64,000 nt of DNA, from positions 372,001 through 436,000 of the forward strand of contig NZ_FMAR01000002.1 of NCBI RefSeq assembly GCF_900094705.1, given 5' to 3'. Shown here piece after piece: positions 36,780-45,491 of this stretch. Source of the DNA: Chitinophaga costaii. GTDB lineage: Bacteria; Bacteroidota; Bacteroidia; Chitinophagales; Chitinophagaceae. The notes below the pieces were generated by a model. The model ran no database searches. It saw nothing but the letters and a program-made list of their open reading frames with translations, and was not told the DNA's origin. The position numbers and the translations under genes were made by a program. The first letter of the stretch is position 1. Every line of letters starts with the position of its first letter.

Positions 36780-37703
36780 ATGTCGCTCACTGTCGTAGGT
36801 ACAATGGCTTTCGATGAGATCGAAACGCCCTTTGGTCAATCCGGTAAAATCATTGGTGGTTCAGCCACTTTTATTGCATTGGCTGCTGCTAATTTTGTAA
36901 AACCCATACACCAGATCAGCGTGATTGGTGGCGATTTTCCAAAGAAGGAACTGGCCGCACTTGCAGACAGGGGCGTAGTACTGGACGGCGTAGAGGTGAA
37001 GGAAAATGAAAAATCATTCTACTGGAAGGGTAAGTATCACATGGACATGAACACCCGCGATTCCCTGGTTACTGAGCTAAATGTACTGGCAGATTTTAAT
37101 CCAGTCCTGCCGGAAGCAGCCTGCAAAGCGGAATTCCTGATCCTGGGTAACCTGTCGCCCCAGGTACAGTCTGGCGTTATTGCCCAGATGAAAACACGCC
37201 CCAAACTGATTGTCATGGATACTATGAACTTCTGGATGGACGTGGCCCTGGACGCCTTGCTGGATACGATCAAAAAGGTAGATGTACTGCTGGTAAATGA
37301 TGGTGAAGCCCGCCAGCTTACCGGCGAGTTCTCCCTGGTAAAAGCAGCCAAAAAACTGCTGACCATGGGCCCCAAATACCTGATCATCAAAAAAGGAGAA
37401 CACGGCGCACTGCTCTTTCATGAAAATCACGTGTTCTTTGCTCCCGCCCTGCCGCTGGAAGACGTATTTGACCCTACCGGCGCCGGCGATACCTTTGCTG
37501 GAGGCTTCATTGGCCACCTCGCTAAAACCCGCGACATTTCTTTTGAAAACATGAAAACTGCCATCATCGTGGGATCTGTGATGGCCTCTTTCTGCGTAGA
37601 GCAGTTCGGAACTAAGCGTATCCGCGAAGTAAACCATGAAGACATCAGCACCCGACTGGAGCAGTTTGTAGACCTGGTAAATTTTGATATTGACCTGGTG
37701 TAA
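36780..37703 (+). CDS. PfkB-family sugar/nucleoside kinase
   Basis: Cytoplasmic kinase of 307 residues of the ribokinase (PfkB) superfamily. The N-terminal substrate-binding glycine motif (IIGGSATFIALAAANF, about 22-37) and the C-terminal signature DPTGAGDTFAGGFIGHL (about 226-242), with the anion hole and the catalytic Asp of GAGD, are intact. The substrate (ribose, adenosine, fructose or other) cannot be decided by eye. The gene is alone and ends in a strong terminator. Confidence 0.92.
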   Translation: MSLTVVGTMAFDEIETPFGQSGKIIGGSATFIALAAANFVKPIHQISVIGGDFPKKELAALADRGVVLDGVEVKENEKSFYWKGKYHMDMNTRDSLVTELNVLADFNPVLPEAACKAEFLILGNLSPQVQSGVIAQMKTRPKLIVMDTMNFWMDVALDALLDTIKKVDVLLVNDGEARQLTGEFSLVKAAKKLLTMGPKYLIIKKGEHGALLFHENHVFFAPALPLEDVFDPTGAGDTFAGGFIGHLAKTRDISFENMKTAIIVGSVMASFCVEQFGTKRIREVNHEDISTRLEQFVDLVNFDIDLV

Positions 37704-37722
37704 CTTCACTGCCGAATTATAA

Positions 37723-37755
37723 AAAACGCCGGAGCGATCATCGTTCCGGCGTTTT
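37723..37755. terminator. strong bidirectional terminator
   Basis: AAAACGCCGGA and TCCGGCGTTTT form an 11-base stem with an 11-base loop, with A and T tracts on the two sides. It lies between the convergent PfkB and S1/P1 nuclease genes. Confidence 0.88.
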
Positions 37756-37781
37756 GCGTTTACCATCCTGTTTTGGCAGTA

Positions 37782-38588
37782 TTATTTGTAAATCTCATTC
37801 AACACTGCGGCTAGTCGCAACCCGCCTTTCAGCAGTTGCCGGTCTAGCATACCTATGTGATAATAAGTGTAACGGAAAGTATTTAGCTTATCCCCAGATT
37901 TCACTTCGTTGAGGAGACCATTTGCCAACAGGTGGGACTCGTACATCCAATCCACGTAGCTGCCTTGTTGAATAGCCTTTACTTCGGCCGCTGAAGCGGT
38001 ATCCAGCGCATTGCTGTATTCAGTGTAACTCAGTCCCTGGAATTCGATCAGCTTATCGTCCCAAACACTGTGCAGATTGGTGGTCAGCCCATTCCAGGTA
38101 ACGCTGATCTTATTGCCGCCACTACCTTCTTCAGAGGTGCCTACGTGCAGCGGTTGATGGATGTCGCCCACTACATGGGTCAGCAAAATAAGTGCGAACA
38201 ACTTGTCTTCCTGGCTGGCGCTGGGATCTTTCAGGGTTTTAATGAAGTCTGCCCCCTTATTATAAGCATTGTCTTCTTTTTTGTTTTGCAGGAATTGCAG
38301 GAAGCTGGCTTCATCGCCTTCTGACGGCGCATCGATGTAGTGCCAGGTATCTATATGCTTGTACTGGCCCGTGGTGTCGGATTTTATAAAATCCGGCCAA
38401 TTGGCTACCAGTGCCAGTTTTTGCCTGCCCAGCAGCTTATCCACCGCCTTTTGGGCTTTCTTTGTCAAATGGCGGTAAGCGATCTCCCCTACAATGCGAT
38501 GCCCGTTTTTCCCCCAGGCAAAGCTCTGCAATGGCACCTGTAACAATAAGATGCCGGCTAATAGTGCGGCAATTATCTTTTTACCCAT
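37782..38588 (-). CDS. S1/P1-type nuclease
   Basis: Exported zinc-dependent nuclease that cuts single-stranded DNA or RNA and releases 5'-nucleotides. The start at 38588 (MGKKIIAALLAGILLLQ) is preferred over a position 27 bases upstream, because it yields a compact signal peptide ending SFA. The mature protein would then begin with Trp (WGKNGHRIVGEIAYRHL), the residue whose amino group binds zinc in this family. Other zinc ligands are visible in HIDTWHYID, LLTHVVGDIHQPLHVG and NLHSVWDDKLIE. The mature protein of about 247 residues fits the family length. It is a single gene with its own upstream region. Confidence 0.94.
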   Translation of the reverse strand: MGKKIIAALLAGILLLQVPLQSFAWGKNGHRIVGEIAYRHLTKKAQKAVDKLLGRQKLALVANWPDFIKSDTTGQYKHIDTWHYIDAPSEGDEASFLQFLQNKKEDNAYNKGADFIKTLKDPSASQEDKLFALILLTHVVGDIHQPLHVGTSEEGSGGNKISVTWNGLTTNLHSVWDDKLIEFQGLSYTEYSNALDTASAAEVKAIQQGSYVDWMYESHLLANGLLNEVKSGDKLNTFRYTYYHIGMLDRQLLKGGLRLAAVLNEIYK

Positions 38589-38684
38589 ATGTCCTGTTGT
38601 AAAGTTTGGCCACAAAAATGCAGAAAGTAAATGGTAAAAATGGACGAAATGTACAAGTGGCTAACTGAAGGTGATCCTGTCCGC

Positions 38685-38740
38685 TAGGGACGGTAGGTTT
38701 TACCCTTACATTGTCCCTAATAGTGAATACCTTAAATTTG
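38685..38740 (+). promoter_or_regulatory. uvrB promoter with overlapping inverted repeat
   Basis: TTG (38711-38713), 19 bases, then TAAATTTG (38733-38740) match the Bacteroidota promoter. A 7-base inverted repeat TAGGGAC (38685-38691) / GTCCCTA (38713-38719) overlaps the -33 element and could be an operator. The -7 element ends only 4 bases before the uvrB ATG, so the transcript may have no leader. Confidence 0.55.
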
Positions 38741-38744
38741 CTAA

Positions 38745-40796
38745 ATGCCATTCAAATTACATGCACCTTACCAGCCAGCCGGCGACCAGCCGGAGGCTAT
38801 CCGCCGGCTTACTGAAGGGGTAAATGAAGGGGAGCCCTACCAGACCCTGCTGGGCGTAACCGGTTCAGGCAAGACCTTCACCGTTGCTAATGTGATCCAG
38901 AACACCCAGCGCCCAACATTGGTGCTTACCCATAACAAAACCCTGGTAGCCCAGTTATACGGGGAGCTGAGGCAATTTTTCCCGGAAAACGCGGTAGAAT
39001 ATTTCGTGTCTTACTACGACTACTACCAACCCGAGGCTTACATGCCAGTAAGCGATACTTACATAGAAAAAGACCTGGCCATTAACGAAGAGCTGGACAA
39101 ACTGCGCCTGCGGGCCTCGTCCAACCTGCTGTCTGGACGCCGTGACATTATTGTAGTGGCCAGTGTATCCTGCATTTACGGTATGGGTAATCCTACGGAA
39201 TATGAAAACGGGATCATTCGCCTCGTAAAAGGCCAGCAAATGGGCCGCAATGCCTTGCTACACGCCCTTGTAAATTCACTGTACTCCCGCACCACTGGCG
39301 ATTTTAACCGCTCTAATTTCCGGGTTCAGGGCGATACGGTGGATGTAAACCTGCCTTATGTGGATTATGGCTATCGCATTACCTTCTTCGGCGATGAGAT
39401 TGAGGAAATTGAAACCTTTGATGTAACCAATGGCAAGCGTATTATGACGATGGAAGATGCAGCCATTTTCCCGGCAAACATGTACCTCGCTCCCAAAGAT
39501 CAAATGCAGCAGATCATCTTTGAAATCCAAGATGAACTGATGGCCCAGGCAGAATATTTCCGGTCCAATGGCAAACATATAGAAGCCCAACGCCTCACGG
39601 AGCGGGTAAACTACGACCTGGAAATGATCCGGGAATTGGGCTATTGCTCCGGCATTGAGAACTACTCCCGTTTTCTGGACCGGCGCAAACCCGGTGCCCG
39701 GCCTTTCTGTCTAATCGACTATTTTCCCAAGGATTTTCTGATGATCATTGACGAAAGCCATGTGACGATCCCCCAGATCAGTGGTATGTACGGAGGCGAC
39801 CGCTCACGTAAACTTACGTTGGTGGACTACGGCTTCCGCCTCCCATCGGCAATGGACAACCGGCCCCTGAACTTTTACGAATTCGAGGAAATGATGAATC
39901 AGGTGATCTTCGTGAGCGCCACTCCGGGCGACTATGAGTTAAAACAAACGGAAGGAGTGGTGGTAGAACAGGTGGTGAGGCCTACTGGTTTGCTGGACCC
40001 GCCCATTGAAATCCGGCCCAGCATTAACCAGGTAGATGATCTGCTGGACGAGATTGACAAACGTATACAGAAAGGAGATCGTACCCTGGTGACCACACTT
40101 ACCAAACGCATGGCCGAGGAAATGGATAAATACCTGGCCCGCATTAACATCAAGTCTCGCTATATACACTCCGAGGTAGATACCCTGGAGCGGGTGGAAA
40201 TACTGCGCGATCTGCGCCTTGGTAAGATTGATGTGCTAGTGGGAGTGAACCTGCTGCGCGAGGGTCTCGATCTGCCAGAAGTTTCCCTGGTGGCCATCCT
40301 AGATGCCGACAAGGAAGGTTTCCTGCGCGACCAGCGCTCGCTGACCCAAACGGCTGGCCGTGCCGCCCGTAATGTAGACGGCCTGGTTATCTTTTATGCC
40401 GACGTTATTACGGAAAGTATGCAGCGCACGATCGATGAAACCACCCGCCGCCGCGAACGTCAGCTAGCTTATAATATTGCCAACGGTATAACACCCCGTA
40501 CCGTAAAAAAATCTATTCAGGAAATTATGGGTCAAACTTCCGTACTGGAGATCAAACAATTCGACGAGACCTCGCCCTACGCAATGCACGATGATATGTC
40601 GCTCGTGGCGGACGACAAAATGGTGTATAATAAAGATATCAGTGCACAAAAAACCATCCCTCAAATGGAAAAAGCCATTGCCCGCGTGAAAAAAGAAATG
40701 GAGAAAGCAGCCCGTGACCTGGATTTTATGGAAGCAGCCCGCCTCCGCGACCAGATGTTCCAGATGCAGAAAGACCTGGAATTCATGAAAAAATAA
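38745..40796 (+). CDS. uvrB: excinuclease ABC subunit B
   Basis: DNA-damage recognition helicase-like subunit of the UvrABC nucleotide excision repair complex. At 683 residues it is full length. Visible are the N-terminus FKLHAPYQPAGDQPEAI, Walker A GVTGSGKT (about 39-46), the damage-binding beta-hairpin region YYDYYQPEAY, the DEAD-like box IIDESH and the helicase motif VGVNLLREGLDLPEVSLV. TQTAGRAARN and the C-terminal UVR motif for UvrC contact (about 645-680) complete it. The start at 38745 fits the conserved N-terminus. Confidence 0.98.
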   Translation: MPFKLHAPYQPAGDQPEAIRRLTEGVNEGEPYQTLLGVTGSGKTFTVANVIQNTQRPTLVLTHNKTLVAQLYGELRQFFPENAVEYFVSYYDYYQPEAYMPVSDTYIEKDLAINEELDKLRLRASSNLLSGRRDIIVVASVSCIYGMGNPTEYENGIIRLVKGQQMGRNALLHALVNSLYSRTTGDFNRSNFRVQGDTVDVNLPYVDYGYRITFFGDEIEEIETFDVTNGKRIMTMEDAAIFPANMYLAPKDQMQQIIFEIQDELMAQAEYFRSNGKHIEAQRLTERVNYDLEMIRELGYCSGIENYSRFLDRRKPGARPFCLIDYFPKDFLMIIDESHVTIPQISGMYGGDRSRKLTLVDYGFRLPSAMDNRPLNFYEFEEMMNQVIFVSATPGDYELKQTEGVVVEQVVRPTGLLDPPIEIRPSINQVDDLLDEIDKRIQKGDRTLVTTLTKRMAEEMDKYLARINIKSRYIHSEVDTLERVEILRDLRLGKIDVLVGVNLLREGLDLPEVSLVAILDADKEGFLRDQRSLTQTAGRAARNVDGLVIFYADVITESMQRTIDETTRRRERQLAYNIANGITPRTVKKSIQEIMGQTSVLEIKQFDETSPYAMHDDMSLVADDKMVYNKDISAQKTIPQMEKAIARVKKEMEKAARDLDFMEAARLRDQMFQMQKDLEFMKK

Positions 40797-41439
40797 GTAT
40801 TGCCTTGGCTGAAACCGGAACCAGCCAGCCACAATTGTTTAGAACCTATCTGCCCTTTGTAGGAAAATTAATATGATCTCAAGCAATTATATTAAAATAT
40901 AATTGTATCTGAAAACTTTCCCCATTATCCCTTTCATTACCACAACCTTATCTAAGTATCCAATACTTTTATATGGTGTAGTACTACATTTTCCTGTAAC
41001 TGGCGGCATTTTATGATGCCCATCATAAAAAATACTGAATTTGGGCTAAGCCCATATCTAAACACATGAAATATCCGGACATATATCATCCACTATTTAG
41101 GCTAATTAAATCATATTAGTAATTTTGATTTTTCTTATTTAACTGATTTAAAATAGATTATTTTTTTAATCATTCAATAGAATGTTTAAGACCTATCCCA
41201 ATTTGAAATTTTCAATACCAGCCTCAACCGAGCCTAAATTATTGTGAATCAACTCTCTCATAGCATACTTACGTAATCAAAACACCTGGAAAGGGCTATT
41301 TATATATTATTTAATTATAATATGATGTTTTTGATGAAATAAATGCGCTTTTTTATTTAATTATTTCTAATTTTTCAATATAGTCGGCATTTTCATGAAC
41401 AAAAATGTATTTTTATTCAAGAATTTTTAAAAAGCAGCT
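40797..41439. other. 643-base AT-rich intergenic region, no gene seen
   Basis: Between uvrB and the ammonium transporter, both forward. It is strongly AT-rich, with stop codons in all frames at short spacing. The one ordered element is a perfect dyad at 41009-41030. A near-consensus -7 element (TATTTTTA) lies at about 41410, without a clear -33 partner. Confidence 0.55.
41009..41030. promoter_or_regulatory. perfect inverted repeat, possible operator
   Basis: TTTTATGATG and CATCATAAAA are perfect 10-base arms separated by CC, giving a 22-base dyad 410 bases upstream of the ammonium transporter. There is no T-run of terminator type. It may bind a dimeric regulator; which one is unknown. Confidence 0.35.
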
Positions 41440-42855
41440 ATGATGTCGAAAAAAGTACCTTTTAAAGACTATTTGCCTTTTATGATACTGGCCGCATTGG
41501 CCGTTATAGGGCTGTTTATACAAAATCAGGTTGCTTACAATGGAGACGGTAAGTATAACAACGCCGATATTGCCTGGATTATCGTAGCCACAGCCTTGGT
41601 ATTCCTGATGACGCCTGGTTTATCTTTCTTTTACGGAGGCATGGTAAATCGCAAGAATGTGATCTCTACCATGGTGCAGAGTTTTATAGCTGCTGGATTA
41701 GTGAGCGTTATCTGGGTAACCGTAGGTTTTAGCATGGCCTTTGGCGATTCTATTGGCGGTGTGGTTGGTAACCCTGGTACGTATTTCTTTTTCAAAAATG
41801 TATCTTCCTCTCAGCCTTTTGTAAACGCAGGTACCATTCCCTTGCTATTGTTTGCCATCTTCCAAATGAAATTTGCAGTGATCACGCCTGCTTTGGTAGT
41901 AGGCGCAGTAGCAGAGCGTATCCGTTTTACTTCCTATGTATTGTTCATGGTGTTATTCAGCCTCTTGGTGTATGCGCCAATAGCCCACTGGACTTGGCAT
42001 CCAAACGGTTTCCTCTATAAAATGGGGGTACTGGATTTTGCAGGTGGTACCGTGGTACATATTTCTGCCGGCTGCGCTGCGCTGGCGGGTGCCCTGGTGC
42101 TGAAACGCCGTAAAGATCATATTGAAAAGAAAGAATTAGAACCTGCCAATATTCCTTTTGTGCTCATTGGTACCGGATTGCTTTGGTTCGGATGGTTTGG
42201 TTTCAACGCCGGTTCTGCCCTGGGTGCTAACTCGCTTTCGGTGACTGCTTTCGCTACTACTAATACAGCTGCTGCGGCTGCCGGTCTTAGCTGGGTATTC
42301 TTTGATGTGATTCGTGGTCGCAAGGCGTCCGCCCTTGGATTCTGCATCGGCGCTGTTGTAGGCCTGGTGGCCATCACGCCAGCTGCCGGTTTTGTAGGCA
42401 TCCCGCAAAGTTTATTTATTGGTTTCATTGCAGCCATAATTTCAAACTTGGCCGTGCATTATAAAAGCAAATCTAGCATTGACGATACGCTCGACGTATT
42501 TCCCTGCCACGGTGTAGGTGGTATGGTGGGTATGCTGCTTACGGGTATCTTCGCTACAAAGATTGTAAATCCTGCCGGCAACGACGGTTGGTTCTATGGT
42601 AACTTCGACCTCTTTGTAAAACAAGTCATTGGCCTGTCTATCGTAGTGGCTTACAGCTTTGTGGTGTCTTTCGGTATCTTCAAGCTGATTGACTTGATCC
42701 ACCCGCTGCGGGTATCAGAAGAAGAAGAAGAATTGGGCCTGGATGCTACCCAGCATGGAGAGCAATACCACCCTGCCAATTTAGCCGTGAATGGCCTGGG
42801 TGCGCTCAAAGAAGGTGCGGCGCCTACTGAGTACAAGGAGTTTGTTGACAAATAA
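41440..42855 (+). CDS. amt: ammonium transporter (Amt family)
   Basis: Inner-membrane trimeric ammonium channel of 471 residues with about eleven membrane segments. The family landmarks are present: FLMTPGLSFFYGGMV at about 52-66, the conserved aspartate and histidine of VLDFAGGTVVHISAG (the first of the twin pore histidines), and DVFPCHGVGGMVGMLLTGIF with the second pore histidine. The cytoplasmic tail EEELGLDATQHGE corresponds to the PII-contact region. No glnK/PII gene is adjacent, although amt and glnK are often paired. Two start codons are possible, 41440 and 41443. Confidence 0.96.
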   Translation: MMSKKVPFKDYLPFMILAALAVIGLFIQNQVAYNGDGKYNNADIAWIIVATALVFLMTPGLSFFYGGMVNRKNVISTMVQSFIAAGLVSVIWVTVGFSMAFGDSIGGVVGNPGTYFFFKNVSSSQPFVNAGTIPLLLFAIFQMKFAVITPALVVGAVAERIRFTSYVLFMVLFSLLVYAPIAHWTWHPNGFLYKMGVLDFAGGTVVHISAGCAALAGALVLKRRKDHIEKKELEPANIPFVLIGTGLLWFGWFGFNAGSALGANSLSVTAFATTNTAAAAAGLSWVFFDVIRGRKASALGFCIGAVVGLVAITPAAGFVGIPQSLFIGFIAAIISNLAVHYKSKSSIDDTLDVFPCHGVGGMVGMLLTGIFATKIVNPAGNDGWFYGNFDLFVKQVIGLSIVVAYSFVVSFGIFKLIDLIHPLRVSEEEEELGLDATQHGEQYHPANLAVNGLGALKEGAAPTEYKEFVDK

Positions 42856-42972
42856 CTACTTCCCGGCACTGGTAGCCTAACTGTCCGTCGCCTTTTCACC
42901 ACAGGCAGGTAATGCCAATTCAAAACTGGCTTACTTCAGGCGATGGACACTGGCCTACCGGATGCCGGTTAC

Positions 42973-42980
42973 TATATTTG
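42973..42980 (+). promoter_or_regulatory. -7 promoter element after amt
   Basis: TATATTTG matches TAnnTTTG exactly. The matching -33 site is weak (TGG at 42951-42953, 19 bases away). It would start a short transcript near 42986. Confidence 0.35.
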
Positions 42981-42984
42981 GCAA

Positions 42985-43151
42985 GGTTACACGCTCCCCC
43001 ACAATCAACCAAAATCTCAGAGACAAAACTATAAACCACTTTCGCGTGCGACCATTGTACCTTGCCTAACTTTTTTCATTTTATCAACCAGATCAGATCT
43101 ATGCTGCTTTACATTTAACTAGTCCGTGGTTACTGCGCCACGGGCTTTTTT
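42985..43151 (+). ncRNA. candidate structured small RNA between amt and the MFS gene
   Basis: Downstream of the -7 element at 42973-42980, the arms AAGGT (42983-42987) plus CACGC (42990-42994) pair with GCGTG (43044-43048) plus ACCTT (43059-43063), giving a long-range stem, followed by TTTTTT at 43071-43076. A second, stronger terminator hairpin follows at 43122-43151. There is no plausible reading frame. The transcript would be about 90 or 165 nucleotides, depending on which stop is used. Alternatively this is merely the 3' untranslated region of amt. I recognise no Rfam family. Confidence 0.3.
43122..43151 (+). terminator. terminator downstream of amt
   Basis: GTCCGTGG pairs with CCACGGGC (one G-U), with an 8-base loop and six Ts. 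It ends the amt transcript and/or the candidate RNA. Confidence 0.78.
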
Positions 43152-43289
43152 ATTGCTTACCTGTTACCAATAGGATAATACAGCATTAGCTTGTCCACAT
43201 ACGGGTGGTATATGTTGTCATATAAACACCCCACACAAACACGCTCATTGCCCTGCGCATTTGCGGCAGGGAAGAAACGCACTAGTTAA

Positions 43290-44528
43290 CTAACGCGCTG
43301 CCCGTCTATCCAGGTTAGGCAGGCAAGCGGTGATAATGCCTATCAGCGGCAGGAAGGCACAGACACGAAATACAAAGTCAATGCTGGTCTTGTCTGCCAG
43401 CTTGCCCAAAACGGCGGAACCCAGGCCGCCCATGCCAAAGGCCAGTCCAAAGAAAAGACCTGCGATGAGTCCTACTTTACCAGGCACCAATTCTGTAGCA
43501 TACACCAGGATGGCGGAGAAGGCTGAAGCCAGAATAAGTCCTATGCACACAGACAATACACAGGTCCAGAACAATGATGCATAGGGAAGTAACAGGGTAA
43601 ATGGTGCCACGCCCAGGATAGAAAACCATATAATGTATTTCCTGCCAAACCGGTCGCCCAGTGGCCCTCCAAGCAGGGTGCCGGTAGCTACTGCACCCAT
43701 GAAAGCAAAGAGGTACATTTGAGGCTGATCGCCCGTAAGATGAAATTTATTGATGAGGAAAAAGGTATAGTAACTGGTCATGCTGGCCATGTAAAAATAC
43801 TTGGAGAATATAAGTATTAGCAGTATGCCGAGATAAGCAATGACCCTTTTGGTGGAGAAGTTATGGAAATGCTCAATCGTGCGTTTGTGTTTATTCGCCG
43901 CTTGCTCCGTCAGTTTCTTACGGTACCATTGGGCCACGATGAGTAAAATGCCAATACCTGCTACCGCCGCTAAAGAAAACCAGGTGATGCTGCGCTGTCC
44001 ATGGTGTACGATGATTAGTCCGGCCAGCAAGGGGCCTAGTGCGCTGCCTGTATTGCCGCCTAGTTGGAAAATAGATTGTGCCAGTCCCTTCCTGCCACCG
44101 GATGCCAGGTGTGCCACCCGCGATGCTTCCGGGTGAAATACGGAAGAACCCACACCGATGAGGCTTACAGCCCGCAAGATATGTTCAAAGCTATCTGCAT
44201 ACGCCAGTAGCACCAGGCCGGTAAGGGTAAAGCCCATCCCTCCCGCCAGGGAATACGGCGTGGGGTGCTTATCCGTAAACCAACCCACGAAGGGTTGTAA
44301 GATAGAAGCAGTTAGCTGGTACACCAAGGTAATTAGCCCTACCTGGGTGAAGGTAAGATGAAACTCACTTTTAAGAATAGGATAGGTGGATGGGATAATG
44401 GATTGCAACATGTCGTTGATCAGGTGTGATAAGCTGATCGTGAATAGGATGGCGAAAATTGTTTGCTGTGCAGCCTGTTGTAATGCGGGGGCCGGGCGTT
44501 GGGCCGGAATTAATTTTTCCATAAGCAT
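43290..44528 (-). CDS. MFS exporter of the fosmidomycin-resistance (Fsr) type
   Basis: Major facilitator superfamily transporter of 412 residues with twelve predicted membrane segments. The Fsr subfamily blocks are clear: SLSHLINDMLQSIIP near the N-terminus, PFVGWFTDKHP (MFS motif A) and GSSVFHPEASRVAHLASGG with GLAQSIFQLGGN. Fsr-type proteins export fosmidomycin or other small molecules; the real substrate here is unknown. Start choice lies between ATG 44528 and ATG 44522. A palindrome identical to one at the start of the upstream gntR gene lies 13 bases before the start codon, so this exporter is probably controlled by that regulator. Confidence 0.88.
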   Translation of the reverse strand: MLMEKLIPAQRPAPALQQAAQQTIFAILFTISLSHLINDMLQSIIPSTYPILKSEFHLTFTQVGLITLVYQLTASILQPFVGWFTDKHPTPYSLAGGMGFTLTGLVLLAYADSFEHILRAVSLIGVGSSVFHPEASRVAHLASGGRKGLAQSIFQLGGNTGSALGPLLAGLIIVHHGQRSITWFSLAAVAGIGILLIVAQWYRKKLTEQAANKHKRTIEHFHNFSTKRVIAYLGILLILIFSKYFYMASMTSYYTFFLINKFHLTGDQPQMYLFAFMGAVATGTLLGGPLGDRFGRKYIIWFSILGVAPFTLLLPYASLFWTCVLSVCIGLILASAFSAILVYATELVPGKVGLIAGLFFGLAFGMGGLGSAVLGKLADKTSIDFVFRVCAFLPLIGIITACLPNLDRRAAR

Positions 44529-44541
44529 ATTTAAGATCAGA

Positions 44542-44552
44542 TCATCTGATGA
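44542..44552. promoter_or_regulatory. GntR-type operator at the MFS gene
   Basis: TCATCTGATGA is a perfect palindrome around a central T. It fits the FadR-subfamily form TNNTNNNANNA. A near-consensus -7 element (TATTTTTC on the minus strand, 44560-44567) lies just upstream of it, so the site would cover the transcription start. The same 12 bases including a leading A recur at 45386-45397. Confidence 0.6.
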
Positions 44553-44707
44553 CTACTACGAAAAATATTACAACTTCATTAAAATATATAAACTAATAAT
44601 ATTCAAATTGATATAAATTATTTAGTTAATTTGTTGTTGATTGACCCCTTCCATGACTTAAGCAAGGAAATAAAAAAGAAGAATAGGATGCTGCATCACT
44701 ACCAGCT

Positions 44708-45385
44708 CTATTTGTCAACATTATCAATAATCTTTGTTACCATATCCCAAGCCTGCTTCCGGTTGCCAGCCACAATGGCGGCCAGTAACTGTTCATGCAA
44801 TTGATGAGTATCCAGAAAAACGGAGGTATCGTTATATATTTTCTCAAAACCTTTTTTCAGGTATACAGACACGACTTTATATAAATCAGAAAGTATTTCA
44901 TTTTGTGCGGCATTGGCTACGGCTGTGTGAAAGGCAATGTCGGCTTCAATGGTAGCAGCTACGTTGCCGGTGGCCGCAGTATGCTGGCGCAGATTCAGGC
45001 AGTCCTGCATGTGTTGAATATCTTCCTGGGTGCGAAATTGGGCAGCTTTTTCGGCAATCTTCATTTCAAGGAGCTGGCGTACTTCGTTCAAGTCATTTAA
45101 GTTAGCCCGCTTTAAGCGCTGGTCTATTGGAGTTGGACTGCTGAATACCGGCTCCACGAAAGTACCTAACCCTTGCTGCACACGCAAAAAGCCGGCGTTT
45201 ACCAGCGATCTAATGGCTTCTCTTATGGTGGAACGCCCTACGCCGAAAGTCTTCATCAGCTCCGGTTCTATCGGTAATTTACCGTTCACCGGGTATACCC
45301 CCTGGCTTATCTGCTCTTGGAGGCGACCGGCCACTTCATCCGCCAGGGAACGTTTCTTTATGATGGTTGCATGCTTATTCATCAT
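44708..45385 (-). CDS. GntR-family (FadR subfamily) transcriptional regulator
   Basis: DNA-binding regulator of 225 residues from the preferred start at 45385 (MMNKHATIIKKRSL). An upstream start at 45433 is possible, but would place the operator inside the gene. N-terminal winged helix (LADEVAGRLQEQISQG, PIEPELMKTFGVGRSTIREAIRSLVNAGFL, about 13-80) and C-terminal all-helical FCD ligand domain (about 95-220), with histidines that could bind a metal (DIAFHTAVANAAQNEIL). FadR-subfamily members usually sense carboxylates or sugar acids. An 11-base palindrome lies at its own start and at the MFS gene downstream, so autoregulation and control of the exporter are likely. Confidence 0.92.
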   Translation of the reverse strand: MMNKHATIIKKRSLADEVAGRLQEQISQGVYPVNGKLPIEPELMKTFGVGRSTIREAIRSLVNAGFLRVQQGLGTFVEPVFSSPTPIDQRLKRANLNDLNEVRQLLEMKIAEKAAQFRTQEDIQHMQDCLNLRQHTAATGNVAATIEADIAFHTAVANAAQNEILSDLYKVVSVYLKKGFEKIYNDTSVFLDTHQLHEQLLAAIVAGNRKQAWDMVTKIIDNVDK

Positions 45386-45386
45386 A

Positions 45387-45408
45387 TCATCTGATGAATG
45401 TAAAGGTA
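45387..45408 (-). promoter_or_regulatory. GntR-type operator and -7 element of the gntR gene
   Basis: The palindrome TCATCTGATGA (45387-45397) touches the preferred start codon. A near-consensus -7 element (TACCTTTA on the minus strand, 45401-45408) lies 3 bases further upstream. A bound repressor would cover the transcription start. Confidence 0.6.
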
Positions 45409-45491
45409 ATAAAAAGGCCTTGAATGCCCACATTTTCTTAAAAACAAGAAGGCGTCTAAATAAGTAACTTTATCACTTTAATTCATAAATA

